64,000 nucleotides of DNA from Epithemia pelagica. Taxonomy: Eukaryota; Bacillariophyta; Bacillariophyceae; Surirellales; Surirellaceae. Positions 20,081 through 30,984 of the stretch are shown piece after piece. Every line of letters begins with the position of its first letter. The first letter of the stretch is position 1. The notes below the pieces were generated by a model. It had not been told where the DNA came from and searched no databases. It saw only the letters and a program-made list of their open reading frames with translations. A program made the position numbers and the translations under genes. Where the stretch lies: contig OX337233.1 in NCBI GenBank assembly GCA_946965045.2, positions 868,001 to 932,000 on the forward strand, in the 5' to 3' direction.

Positions 20081-20763
20081 ACCAACCTTCATTTTTGTTT
20101 TTTGTTCGCGGTTGCATTTTGCTGCTTGCTGCATCTCAATGTCCACTTTTCTCTGTTTGGACACTTTTACCGATGATTATTGTTGCATCTTTTTACACTG
20201 GTACCGAGGGTCATCATCAAAGTCACAAGGAGCCATGTTCTGCAGTGATAAGAGTGCAGAGTGCACCATGTACCACGAGAACCATCAACTGGGTCACAAG
20301 TCACGACGAGAAAGCAACTTTGCTCCATCAGCTCTCTGATTTTTACATTCGGAATTCGCATTTTCATTGTGCATTCCCAGATTTTCAGATGCCGGTTGGC
20401 ATCAATCTTCACTTCTGAGAACTGCCGCATTCGGAGCTCCGCAATTCGGTGCATATCATGAATCATACAACTCTCTATCTGCAAGTCGATGATGGTTTTA
20501 TGCTGGTCATATCACTCGGTACTGGAACATCATGGTGCCTCCTACTATACTTGTTCCGAAACATGTCAACGATGTCGGTTTCTCCCGTGGCTTACTGCCG
20601 TCTGTCATGAACTTGGATCAACTCTCCAAACACAAACTTCGATGGTTGATCCTCTCATAAAATCTGATTCCACAAGTTTGCCGAGCTAACTGCATCGAGA
20701 AACCTTATCAGATTTTGAGTGAGATACCGGCCGAGTAATCAAGAAACCACTGTTTGAAGTACC
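20081..20763. other. Upstream region of the VWD gene
   Basis: The first 55 bases repeat 8505-8560 (CCTTCATTTT and TTGCTGCTTGCTGC). Beyond that no repeat or gene was recognised. The 5' UTR and promoter of the gene starting at 20764 must lie here. No TATA box can be named with confidence. Confidence 0.4.
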
Positions 20764-23700
20764 ATGAAGTTGTCAGCTGCCGTCGTTTTTCTTGCTGCGA
20801 CTATCCACAAGAATGCCGCCGTGGAAGATAGTACGCATTTGGTGTTTCCCGCTCCAGAACCGGATCCAAGCTACCAGGTAAGTACAGTCAGCAAACGTTG
20901 TTTCACCACTCGAACAGGTCACACTAATCATGAAGTGCACAGAAATGTGGTCTCGACTATCCAGCCGACCACCATATCGCCTGCCAAAATCCCGACTATC
21001 CGAATTGCGAAGGTTCGAAACACGGAGTTTCGTGGGGAAGGTGCTTTGCGCGGCCTTCTCTCGAGACACTTGCGGTCGATCCTAGGTACCAAAGATGCGG
21101 ACGGGACTTTGGGAACGCTAACTTTGGCAATGAATGTCAGGATCCTGACTACCCTGACTGCATTCGGGGCTTTTGCTATGCAAGGTCAACGAATCCCATG
21201 CCTCTAGATCCTGAAGCTGCCCAACCTGACCCCAGTGGACAGAACTGTCATACGGACTACACCGGTCGGGGCAACATTCATCACTGCCAAGACCCCATCT
21301 ATCCTATTTGCGAAGGTCACATCGTTGGGAAGCAGTGGGGCAAGTGCTTGTCGAATTCCACTGATGGAATTAAACTCTTGGATGACCCCGCAGTGAAAGC
21401 AGGTGTTGTGTACGAGCAAGAAATGATCATTTCCCATAATGAAAGCGATCCAAAACTTACGGTCCATGAAGGTCCTGAAATCGCTGGCGTGGAGACTTGG
21501 AGTGATGCCTTTCACTTTTGTTTGGCAAAGGGCCGAAGGCTCCCATATCGCACCGAGTGGTGCAATGGAAAATGGAATCACTATGTTGGAAGTGATGTTT
21601 GGGGAGGGCGTGTGCCAGGACCCCAGCACAAGTGGACTGCCGTTGTGGACAACTACAATCTAGGCACGCTGCTTCAGCTTGCAGACACTGTTTCTGCGAG
21701 CGGCGTTAGCGAAGTCTGCAAGACGTACCTTCCCGGTCCGATTGTATACCCTGAGAAAAAGATCTTCGATCCGTTCTGCAAGAAACCGGATAGCTGCGAG
21801 GACAAGGACTGTTCGTTCGAATGTCCAGCCGATGCGAAGATGGGCTTCTACCCTGATCCCAATGACTGCCAAGCCGTTTGCTACTGTTCTGGATCTGAGA
21901 TTGGTTCGTTTTGGGAAAAGGTAACAGAAGATGAGACAGAAGTTTGGGATCCATGGTGTCAAGATTCGAGGCCTCTTGACAGAGACAACGTGCCTTTGGG
22001 GTAGGTATCTCACCAGCTGTGAGAGTATACTGTGGTGGTCGTTTTGTGAACGTTCTTCTAACTCATTTTTTTAATTTTGTACACTGCCAGAGGTATGGAC
22101 GGAGGCTGTAAGGCCAAAGATTTATATGTGGATGATAAGAGCTACTGCAATGGCAATTCCAACGAGCAGAGGAAACTTTGGTTGCGTGATGAAGTTCTCA
22201 TTGACCCAGGCTATCAGCCATCCATTGATACCGTCATGTGTGTGAAATCCGCAAAATTTGATCGGTCCGAACTGAACCCCACCTGCGCTGCTGCTTGGGG
22301 TGATCCCCGTAAGTTCACTGTGTTGGCTTGAAGTGCAGCAGTCAAAAACACGACAGTAGAAGGATATTTTTGGTCATCTTACCTACTCGTTTTGTGTCAG
22401 ATATTGTCACCTACGATGGGCTTCGTTACAGCTGCCAAGGACAAGGCGATCATATCCTTGCAAAATCTCTTAACTCGACCTTTGAATTGCAAGGAAAGTT
22501 CAAGAAGCCTTTCGACAATTCGATCAAAGGCGTGACGGTTATGACTGGATTCCATTTGAGAACTGGAAATCTCAATGAACCCGATGTTGAGTTTGATATC
22601 AGTACCTTGCACCGTAAATGGTGGATTGGCGGAAACCCGGTAAGTCACCTCTAAGTGAAGCATGTGTGTCAATAAACAAATCAAGGCAGTGCTCCTAACT
22701 TTTTTGTTCCATTCTTTTCCATCGAAGAACGACGGGATTGATCGGAACTATGGTCAACTTGGCACCCTAACTACTGGTACACCACACCTCCAGTACTTTC
22801 GCTCTCGCGGTGTTCGCATGTTCTACTATCCAAAGTCCCGGATTCAGCTGATGATTACCTACAATTTCCATAGCCGCGATAGACTTGGACACTACATTAA
22901 CATTGAATTGTGTCTTCCCGATGAACTCAAGGAAGAGCGTATAATTGGGTTATTTGGTTCTCCGGATGCCACCAGTGAGAATGATTGGATGGACGAGGCC
23001 GCAGCTGCACTTAACATCACCGATACAAAGTGGGAGGAGGCATTCAACTACTGTAAGGAAAATTGGTGTATCAAAGATGAAAGCAATAACAGATTCCATA
23101 ACAAGTTCACCTGCGACGATGAGTATGACCCTACTCTTGAGAACTTAGTCAAGAATTTGGACCCAACCTCTCCATTGCATGGCATTTGTGGAAGTGATCC
23201 AGAATGTCTCACGGACGGACTGGCAGGCGGTGTGGAAGTTGCAGCGCACACCAAGCGACAGCAGAGTGCCTTGAACATACCTGAAACGCCGGTGGAGCCA
23301 CCGGAGGAACCAGAAGAGGAGAGGATGGAGGAGGAGGAACAGAAAAGGTGTCTGGAGGAGGAAGAACACAAGCCAGAACCTACGAGCAACAAAGGAAGTG
23401 GCAGTGGTGATCCTCATTTCAAGACGGTAAGCTGAAATTTGTTTACTCATTGCATATCTGCTGGCTTTGACACAGCCCTGACAAACTTTCTTTTCTTGTA
23501 CTGTAACGCGTCCAGTGGACTGGTGACAAATTTGACTATCACGGGGAGTGTGATCTTGTATTAGTCGATAACCCCTCTTTCAACAATGGACAAGGAATGA
23601 AGCTTCACATCCGCACAACGCGTGTTCGATATTTTTCTTTTATCGAGAAGATTGCTCTTCAGATTGGCACTGATGTATTGGAGTTTGCCAACGATGCGGA

Positions 23701-24280
23701 GAAATTTTTGATCAACGGGGAAATGGCTGAATCCAACAAGAAATACCACAAAACCATGCTTGGTGGTTTTGTGGTACGCCGTGATCCTAAAGCTCTTTCG
23801 GTTCGCCTCCGGGACGGAAGTGGCCCGCACAAACGTATTGGCGCCGCCAAGATCGACTTTCATACTCGCAAAAATGGTTTCCCTGCTGTAGTTGTAGATG
23901 GAGGAAGCAGTGACATATTCCAGGGTAGCTTGGGTCTTTTGGGTGAATGGAGTACAGGGAAAAAGGTTGGGCGAGACGGCAAGACAGAGTTCATTGTCAG
24001 CGGCCCCACAGACGAAGATGGTGCCACTGCATTTGCCTTGGAATGGCAGGTTCGTGAGAGCGAGCCCATGTTGTTCAACGATTCGCGCTTTCCTCAGTTC
24101 CCACACACTTGCACTCCCCCTGCGAAGCGATCAGGACGATTGGGAGACTCTGCGCTCCGCAAGGAAGCCGAGGAAGCCTGCTCGCACTGGAAGGCGGATA
24201 AGGATGATTGCATCTTCGACGTGATTGCAACCCGAGATGTGTTGGTTGCGGAAGAAGGGCATATTGTGCATGTGGAATGA
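20764..24280 (+). CDS. Secreted protein with Cys-rich repeats and two VWD domains
   Basis: Six exons: 20764-20877, 20943-22000, 22091-22308, 22401-22639, 22728-23426, 23516-24280. All introns are GT-AG (65-92 bp), giving 1030 residues. It starts with a signal peptide (MKLSAAVVFLAATIHKNAAV). Exon 2 carries three Cys-rich repeats with the core C-(Q)-(D/N)-P-x-Y-P-x-C (CQNPDYPNC, CQDPDYPDC, CQDPIYPIC). A first VWD domain begins with GDPHIVTYDG (about residue 461) and contains GLFGSPDATSENDWMD. A second begins GDPHFKTWTGDKFDYHG (about residue 771). In both cases an intron falls at or just after the GDPH motif. An acidic linker (PPEEPEEERMEEEEQ) separates the domains. VWD domains usually occur in extracellular adhesive or matrix proteins. 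I infer a secreted or wall-associated role. The frame is intact throughout. Confidence 0.85.
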
Positions 24281-25350
24281 GGGAATGAGGCGATGTGAGA
24301 TATGAATGGATGAAAGGATGAGATCACCTTTGAGTTGATCTTCTTTCTGCATTATAGAACCCAAGTACATGTTAACTCTTGAATTTGTTTGAATTTAGCT
24401 CGAGTTTCTTTTTGTAGCTTAGTATTCAACGACATGTTCACTCACAATGCGAAACGAGCATTGTCCGGCCAGTTTGGTTGGGCCAATGACTGAGCCTCCT
24501 TGAATTTGGTCAGGTGTGTTTATGAAGGAGTTTCAAATTTGGCTGTGGTGGTTCTCGGGGTTGTCGTGTCACCATTAGAATTTTGGCTGTGCTGGTCTTT
24601 GTTTCATTTCTCCGTGGTCTTTCGGAGAAGCACAATGCCATCAACTACCATGCAGTGCGTGAAGCGGCGGTGGCTTCAAGTCTTCGTGTTGGAAAGGAGG
24701 ATACCGAAACCGACCTCTGGTAGATTTATATTCAGCAAGATTCTACCGCGTGAAACTCACAATGCCCTGATTTCTGAGTTGTACAAAAGAACATAAATTG
24801 TGGCAAAAGCGTCAACCGTGGTTCGTTCACGACAGTAAAAGGTAACATGGAAAGTCGTCACTGCCTCTTTCGCAGAAGAACGGAGGACACAAACCTTTAT
24901 TGGGGTAGATTTGCTTTGTGATCCGGATGAGACCACTCTGTGTCATGTTTTGCTGATCTTTGCATGCACGTGGGCATGTCGGGGAATCCAGATTCTAGAT
25001 CGTCGCTTGTTCTCGTCGTTGAAACCAACGCAGCAAAATCACGGTCGTTCGTCATGGCAAACCGGTAACAGTTTACGGTCCGTGGTGGGTGTTCTGGCTG
25101 GGATGATGCCAATGAATCCCGTCTTCCATGGAAATAAGCCCCAGACGCTATAGCCCCAGACGCTATAACCATCCCCTCAAGGTCGGAAATCGAGGAACGT
25201 CTTTACTTGGACCACATTCGTCTTGCTCGTGCATTTGCCTTTGCGCCCATCAAGCCTGCGTAATCACGATAAAAGCGAAGAAGAACCTGGCGGAGTATCC
25301 CGAAAGTGCATGTGTGAAAGATTTAGTTAACGTAGCGAGAAACCATCATC
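24281..25350. other. Spacer with Copia remnant
   Basis: The 3' flank of the VWD gene. Apart from the Copia fragment at 24600-24722 I find only short frames. A tandem 15-bp duplication, GCCCCAGACGCTATA, lies at about 25138-25167. Confidence 0.4.
24600..24722 (+). pseudogene. Copia RNase H remnant (diatom type)
   Basis: One frame reads LSEKHNAINYHAVREAAVAS, then LRVGKEDTETDLW and a stop. This matches the RNase H tail of diatom-type Copia elements (KKHNAIxYHxVRE, then the ADLLTK region). Only about 40 codons remain. Confidence 0.6.
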
Positions 25351-25358
25351 ATTCATCT

Positions 25359-25575
25359 CGTGTTGCACACCTCACAGCAAAGCTCTATCCTGCATCTGTA
25401 CGTGTTGTATATATCTCAGACCTTGTGGTAACAGCCATTCGAAGGGAGTTTTCGTGTTGCATACCTCACAGCCAAGCTACTACTGCATCTGCGTGTGTTG
25501 TATATATCTCAGTCCTTGCTAGAAGCCATCCGAAGGGAGTTTTCGTGTTGCACACCTCACCGCCAAGCTAGACTA
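25359..25575. repeat. About 92-bp tandem repeat, three copies
   Basis: Copies begin with CGTGTTGCACACCTCACAGC at 25359, 25453 and 25544 (spacing 94 and 91 bp). Each contains GTGTTGTATATATCTCAG and GAAGGGAGTTTT. An inverted version occurs at about 42715-42930, together with the neighbouring GAAACCATCATCATTC. Confidence 0.8.
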
Positions 25576-25788
25576 CTGAATCTGTTTGCGTTGTGTGGAA
25601 GCGAGGTATGGATTGGACAAGAAGATATATCTGTTCTGCTGGACGATAACTCATCACGCCACAGAATTTTGTTACGAATACGAGACGCCATGAAGAAAAA
25701 AATTGTGGACTCGTACGATTCCCGTGTCCGTCCCAAGCAGCAGCAGCAGCAGCTGTCCAACTCGAATTTCTACCTGGAATCCATGGTT

Positions 25789-26601
25789 CTACCATTCCAA
25801 CGGTGTGCCACGAAATCTTGGTGGTGGTGCCATGTCACAAAACGAAGCGAGGTCCATGTGTGGAGGTTTTCCCAAGCACACTGTGCCAGAATCCAATTTG
25901 CAAAACGAAACACACCAAGGACTCCAACTGCATCGCCAAGAAGTACTATATAGACTACTACGTTGTACCGGCAAGTACACAATGTCGGATGGTTCCGTAG
26001 AGGATGACGATGATGCTTGTGGAGGACCTGTGGTGGCCGTGGGAGACGAGGATTGTTGTGGTTGCTGTAAGGACGAGACTTCAACCGTGTTGTTGTGATC
26101 GTGCAATTGCAAGGCTCCCCCATATAACCGCCGACCATCCGAACAGGTTAGAACGAGGCTAAAAAAGGTGGGCGACAAGGCGGTCCGACTGGGACGACAG
26201 CCTTCGGGGAAACAAAAGTAGCCGACATGTTCGGGGAATTCCATATCGGTATATGTGGTTGGTGCGGGATAACAATTGGTCACTTTGGGAACCAACAACA
26301 CGTCTTCTGGAACAGCGGTGTGGTTGGCGTTGGTGTTTCCACCCACAGGTGTTGTAGTGGTGGTAGTATTCCAGGGAGCGGCCGCATGTTGTTTGGGATC
26401 CACCGCCGTGCCCGCAGACACGACACAAAAGAAATCCACCAATCGATTGGGCAAGATGGCACCTCCCGTTGTGGTGGTGGTGGCCTCGGACGTGAATCCA
26501 TGAGGATGAGACGACGAGGAGACGATACTACTCCGTGTATCATCCACCGGTAGTGGCAAGGATCGTTCTCGATGAGGATCGTACAAGGTCAAATCCGTCA
26601 A
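25789..26601 (-). pseudogene. DENN-domain protein N-terminal fragment
   Basis: The open frame has no ATG at its 5' end. It contains a uDENN-like module: RLVDFFCVVSAG, then EHVGYFCFPEGCR and FFSLVLTCSDGRRLYGGALQ. FPEG and SLVLTxxDGxRLYG are characteristic. The end, SFCDMAPPPRFRG, resembles the start of a cDENN segment. DENN proteins are Rab guanine-nucleotide exchange factors. Only about a quarter of a usual DENN protein is present, and no continuation was found on either side. I read it as a fragment brought in by duplication. It could instead be one exon of a gene whose other exons I fail to see. Confidence 0.55.
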
Positions 26602-26885
26602 GGTATAATAACGGAAGACGTCCTGTTATTACCCCAGGGCATTCTGATTATAAGAAAGACAGAGCAGAGGGCAACACTTCAAACAGTTCACTTCTGTTTT
26701 CTCCCTCTGAAGAGACGGAATCGAATTCAGACGCTGTTTGTCGTTCTTTGTTCACCACTGGAGATGCGCCAAAACCGCAGCTTGTCACCCCTGCGAGAGC
26801 TCAATCGACAGCACATCAATCACCAGCTAAACGTAGGCTCCTATTTGGTCGACTGACCTCGACGAACGCTTTGAAAACGACCCGA

Positions 26886-27085
26886 ATCGATGTACGAAAT
26901 TGTCGGCCGCGGGGTTGATTTATCGACATTATGGCAAGGCGGTCATTGCTCAGTATTATCCCCACTTGACGCCCGAGTTGGTGAATGTGACCTATGTCCA
27001 ATTGTACGATACCCTCTTGCAAGCCTTGGATGCCGTCGATACCGGTGTCGAACTGGTGCCACCCGGGACCCTTCTCCACCATGTT
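26886..27085 (+). pseudogene. MYG1-like exonuclease fragment
   Basis: NRCTKLSAAGLIYRHYGKAV, then VQLYDTLLQALDAVDTGVEL, matches the central part of MYG1/UPF0160 proteins (TKLSSAGLVYxHFG and YxxFIEAIDAIDNGI). Only about 65 residues remain, and the flanks are not MYG1-like. The stretch 26640-26880 upstream looks partly coding but was not identified. Confidence 0.6.
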
Positions 27086-27099
27086 GGTATATTATCCTC

Positions 27100-28238
27100 C
27101 TTGTGGCTTGTTTAGCCCCGGCCAATCATGGGAAGAAGGATCCGAACGTAGCGACGACAAATGCCTCCTCGGTTTGCCGTAGGGTCGGTTTTCTGGTCGT
27201 GGTGGAACACAGTACGAGGACGACGCCAGGTACTCTAGTACACACACACACACACACACAAGACGACGACGAGTCACATCACCAACAAGCCGTCCAAGTT
27301 CCATTCTTGTGTGTCTCTGCGCGCCATTCGACAATCTGTATACCCATAAATATATTCTCCATCACCACTCTCCATGGTCCCATGACAAGGAACTCCAGGC
27401 ACAACCACACAACACGGGGAGATGGTGGCAAGACCGACCGATCCTTGTGTCCTTTGGTTGATACGTATCGTCGTTGTCGTCGGTCGTCGCCATGATCCAA
27501 AAAGAGAGGACGATCCTGATGAGAAGGACGGTCGGTACGACGAGAAACTGCCAGTCTACCAACCAAACCACACGGCGAGATTGGGGACACGATCGTTCGA
27601 CGGGTGTGTGGTCGTCATGGTCGTCTGTCGTGATGTACTCTCGTAGAATGGAGGACGTTCCGCGTTGCGGAGAGAGAATGTTGCCGCTCGTTCCTTCTTG
27701 AGGGCCCGGCTCCCTACACACAAACTGAGGTCTCACCGACCGGGACACCACACAAGGTCGAAAGAAGAAGTATGGGGGGAGGCGATCCTTACGAGTACGA
27801 GGGCGGAGACTATATGTTGCGATCTTTGTGTTGGGCGCGTCGTTGGGCGTGACAATTGATGCTGGCTACGAAGTGGGTGCCCGAGACGGAATGGGCGCCT
27901 TGGCGAGTCGCGTCGAGTGACCGAAGGGCGTTTCAAAAGAGCGACCAGCGAGCTTCCATAGACCACAGAACGTAGCCAACAGAACAACAACAACAAAACA
28001 ACAGAACAAAAGCAAAGAAGAGAGGAGCGAGAACCTAATATTATTGGGAGTCGAACGACTGGTCTCTCTCTATAAAAAACAGAAAGAGACACCCCGTTGT
28101 GGATCGAGAGGCACCGACACCGACCAGTTCCAAAAACAACGTAAAAGAGAGAGTGGTGGGAGACAGAAGGACGAGAGAACCACTTCAAACCACTCTCTTT
28201 AAACAGTGTGCCATTTGTTCCTCCCCCTCCTCACTATC
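27100..28238 (+). repeat. CAT upstream region, duplicated
   Basis: About 1.1 kb ending at a CAT start codon. The inverted counterpart is 46015-47150 (for example ACGGGGAGATGGTGGCAAGA against the inverse at about 46775). The part next to the ATG (AATATTATTGGGA, AGAAAGAGACACCCCGT) is also in front of the intact CAT gene (33592-34020). This is the presumed promoter and 5' UTR of the transporter. No coding frame recognised. Confidence 0.65.
27241..27261. repeat. CA dinucleotide microsatellite
   Basis: Ten perfect CA units. It lies in the segment duplicated in inverted form at about 46000-47150, where the array is absent or shrunken. Confidence 0.9.
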
Positions 28239-28411
28239 ATGTCGTCGTCATCAGCATCCACCGACCTTCCGAGGAATCCTCCTTCTTCGCATCGTCACAT
28301 GTCCTTGTTGGATTTGATTGCCTTGGGTGTGGGTGGAACCGTCGGTTCGGGCATTTTTGTCTTGAGCGGTCAAATTGCGAACTGGTATGCCAGCACGTAC
28401 AAATTGGCCAG
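28239..28411 (+). pseudogene. CAT transporter N-terminal fragment 1
   Basis: ATG at 28239. HMSLLDLIALGVGGTVGSGI matches the first membrane helix of the intact transporter at 30985-33591. The match stops at about 28407, where the inverted oxygenase unit begins. Confidence 0.8.
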
Positions 28412-28592
28412 TACCATTAATTCTAAGTTCCCCGAGCTATACTTAAAGAAAGATGTACGAGTAGTAAAAACGGACGATGTGTTTATAGGGCTTCAGGAGA
28501 ATGGACCGGTCAAGGACTCTCTTTGTTCTCATACGAGATTCGGAATTCGGATTCAACTTGGTTGGAGTCACATTGTGAGGACTACGAATAGA

Positions 28593-30122
28593 TTAACTCT
28601 CATCACTCTTTTGGCAGGCAGGTTGAAGGACCAGAACCGCCGAACGATACCACGTCGTGCGTCCACCTCCCTCGTTTCCCGCATCATGGTGCTCCACCTC
28701 CGCTACTTTGGCGTTCCCAATCTCTTTTTCATAACGATTATCATCATCTTCAATCTCGGCCCTTTCCTCCTCGGTAAGATCCTTCATTTCCTTGACAAAT
28801 CCATCCTTATGGGAATTATACATTACCTTATCACACCAGATATTAATCGCCTTCATATCTGCGGGGGGCTTAGTCTTTGGTTTAGTCACACTACTCCCAT
28901 CCTCCAAGATAATCTTTTCCACACCATACTCATTGTAGTAATCGTCCTCGGAGTCATAAACCTTCTGAGAAAAAAAGACAAGACACAGATCAAACATGCG
29001 GTTACCAGTGTCATCTTTGGCATGGCGCAATGCACTCAAGACGACAGCATCGCGCCCCTTCAACTTTCCAAAATCAAGGCTATCCAGCGTGTATTCGTGA
29101 TCCAAACAATATCCCAACTTTCCTGTCGGGCTTGCTTTCCATTTGGCAGCCTCAACCTCAAGCTTCTTCACCATTGACTCCAGCTGACTCGTATCCGGAA
29201 CAACACCCGTTGGATGGGGCTTGGTGACGACCAAATTGTAAACCAAACAGAACCGCCAGCCCTCAGTCACCGGCATGATTTCATGTTCACAGTCTCCATA
29301 AAATGCCATGTACCGAGACGTAGTCTCACAGTCCTCGGATATCTTGAACCGCTTGGTCTCGCCACGGTGAGACACAACACTGTCGCTGCCCTGAAAGACA
29401 CTGGGTAGCTGGAGGACCAATGTCCCAAACATGCCTTCTTGCTTAACCGTGTCCTTGTGTGCCTTGAAATGACCACCCTTTTCGTACAAAAGAACCTTGT
29501 AGAGATGGGCTTCAATGCCAAGGTTTTGGACATTTTCGTTGGAAATACCAAGCTCATAGCATGCCTGTTTGACCACGTTGGAAATCGTGTCCTTCCATCC
29601 TGTCATAGATACTTGGCTTGGATCAATCTGCCATGCCTTGCGAACCGACTCGTCCAGTAACGTTTCGGGTCCTCGTCCAAACGGGGCCTTCTCCGCCACA
29701 GTGTCTTTCACATACTTGGCCATGACCGGGTGGAGAGGCAGTGCAATCGTTCCAACACTGGCAATTTCAATCTTGGAGGTCAGTCCGGGGAGTGCAAAGG
29801 TTCCCGAAGTTGCAAAGGAGCCGGCCGGGTCAATGACATCCAAGAGTTGCTTCAAATCCGATGCGTCGTACGGTTCTGCATCCGAGTCCATGATGGCTGC
29901 CTCGTCTTGATGATCGTTGGACCTACTAGTTTGACTCAGGGCGGTGAAATCCTTGGAAGAATGAGATCGCCGAGAAAGAAGGCCCTCGTCCATCCGCCAC
30001 CTGGTTTCAGGTTTTCCCCGGCGAGGATCCAATGGTGGCAATACGGTGCTGGACCACGCTGCGAAATACCCACGGTGGACGGTGGCAAGGGCGACAAGTG
30101 AGGACCTGGCAAATGGGATCAT
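28593..30122 (-). CDS. 2-oxoglutarate/Fe(II) oxygenase, copy A
   Basis: Single-exon, 509 residues, ATG at 30122. The N-terminal 60-70 residues (MIPFARSSLVALATVHRGYF) are Arg/Ser-rich and hydrophobic without acidic residues, as in an organelle-targeting leader. The prolyl-4-hydroxylase-like core follows: LLYEKGGHFKAHKDT provides the iron ligands H-x-D. DCEHEIMPVTEGWRF provides the distal His and the Arg expected to hold 2-oxoglutarate. A conserved SVVSHRGETKRF lies between them. The C-terminal 200 residues are a family-specific extension. The substrate is unknown. It is one of four copies in the window and one of two with an intact frame. It is inverted relative to the other three and lies tail-to-head behind the CAT gene. 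Confidence 0.85.
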   Translation of the reverse strand: MIPFARSSLVALATVHRGYFAAWSSTVLPPLDPRRGKPETRWRMDEGLLSRRSHSSKDFTALSQTSRSNDHQDEAAIMDSDAEPYDASDLKQLLDVIDPAGSFATSGTFALPGLTSKIEIASVGTIALPLHPVMAKYVKDTVAEKAPFGRGPETLLDESVRKAWQIDPSQVSMTGWKDTISNVVKQACYELGISNENVQNLGIEAHLYKVLLYEKGGHFKAHKDTVKQEGMFGTLVLQLPSVFQGSDSVVSHRGETKRFKISEDCETTSRYMAFYGDCEHEIMPVTEGWRFCLVYNLVVTKPHPTGVVPDTSQLESMVKKLEVEAAKWKASPTGKLGYCLDHEYTLDSLDFGKLKGRDAVVLSALRHAKDDTGNRMFDLCLVFFSQKVYDSEDDYYNEYGVEKIILEDGSSVTKPKTKPPADMKAINIWCDKVMYNSHKDGFVKEMKDLTEEERAEIEDDDNRYEKEIGNAKVAEVEHHDAGNEGGGRTTWYRSAVLVLQPACQKSDES

Positions 30123-30984
30123 GATGGTTTGTGGATTGCTTTCTTAATTCGATGGGTCTTCTGAAAATTTGCGGTTTTCCTGAACCCCAAGTTCAGATTT
30201 GATTCGCAAAGTACACTTTACTTGATAGCAGAGGTTCCACGCTGCGAATTACGCACGGTGGACAACACGAGCGTGGGGTGATTAAGGGCGACGAGTGAGG
30301 ACCTTACACGTGGGAAGATCATGTGGATTGCAACAAGAAGCAGCAGTTGTTCCCTCTCAGGTTTTGCGGTGAGCACTGAAACTCTAGTATCGTGAATGAA
30401 GGTTACCGCCATTGATCTTCAGTCCGTTATAACACTGGAATGCCTCCATGGGTAGGCTATATACGCATGATATCCAATCCAATCCTTTCTTAAATGTCTC
30501 TGAGGAAAATCGTTTCCTTGTCCAACTCAAATCGAATCAGCACGAAAGAGCAATGATTCACACATTCCAATGGAGAAACAAGCGTGGACCGACCGCCTCT
30601 AGAGAGCATTTCGCAACAGGAGACTTGGTGGAAGGACGATATCCAATCAAGTCGTCAATATTAGAATGTCTTTGGTCATCCAAGCCAAACACGTCCACAT
30701 TGATTCTCGGAATCACTGCTTTTGATACTGCGCGTATTTAGGAGGGATGATGTGAAGCGCAAATTGTGCTCCCCCATCCAAGCTTTATTTATGGGGTGGA
30801 ACGGCTGACTACTGGATCCAAATCCTTCCACCTCGGTCATCCAAAAATGGTCTCACACTTTCCTTTTCGCCCATGGAACCAAAAAATCGCAATAAAATGA
30901 CAATTTTGGACGACTGGCACACCACACTGTGGAGTTACTGCTCCGTTTCGGTGTGTTCCTCTGTCTCACTCCCGCTCTCTTGTC
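30123..30984. other. Spacer of oxygenase unit A with a duplicated leader
   Basis: On the minus strand, 30330-30218 reads IFPRVRSSLVALNHPTLVLS, a second copy of the oxygenase leader about 150 bp upstream of the true start. The same arrangement is found at 35120-35220 and 48110-48216. 30640-30720 (ATCCAATCAAGTCGTCAAT, then CCAAGCCAAACACGTC) is shared with 34700-34790, 45620-45715 and 47700-47790. Confidence 0.6.

Noticed and set aside
24897-25172. 91-codon minus-strand frame with HGRRDSLASSQPEHPPRTVN
   Set aside because: It gives a vaguely transposon-like impression, but no motif is firm enough.
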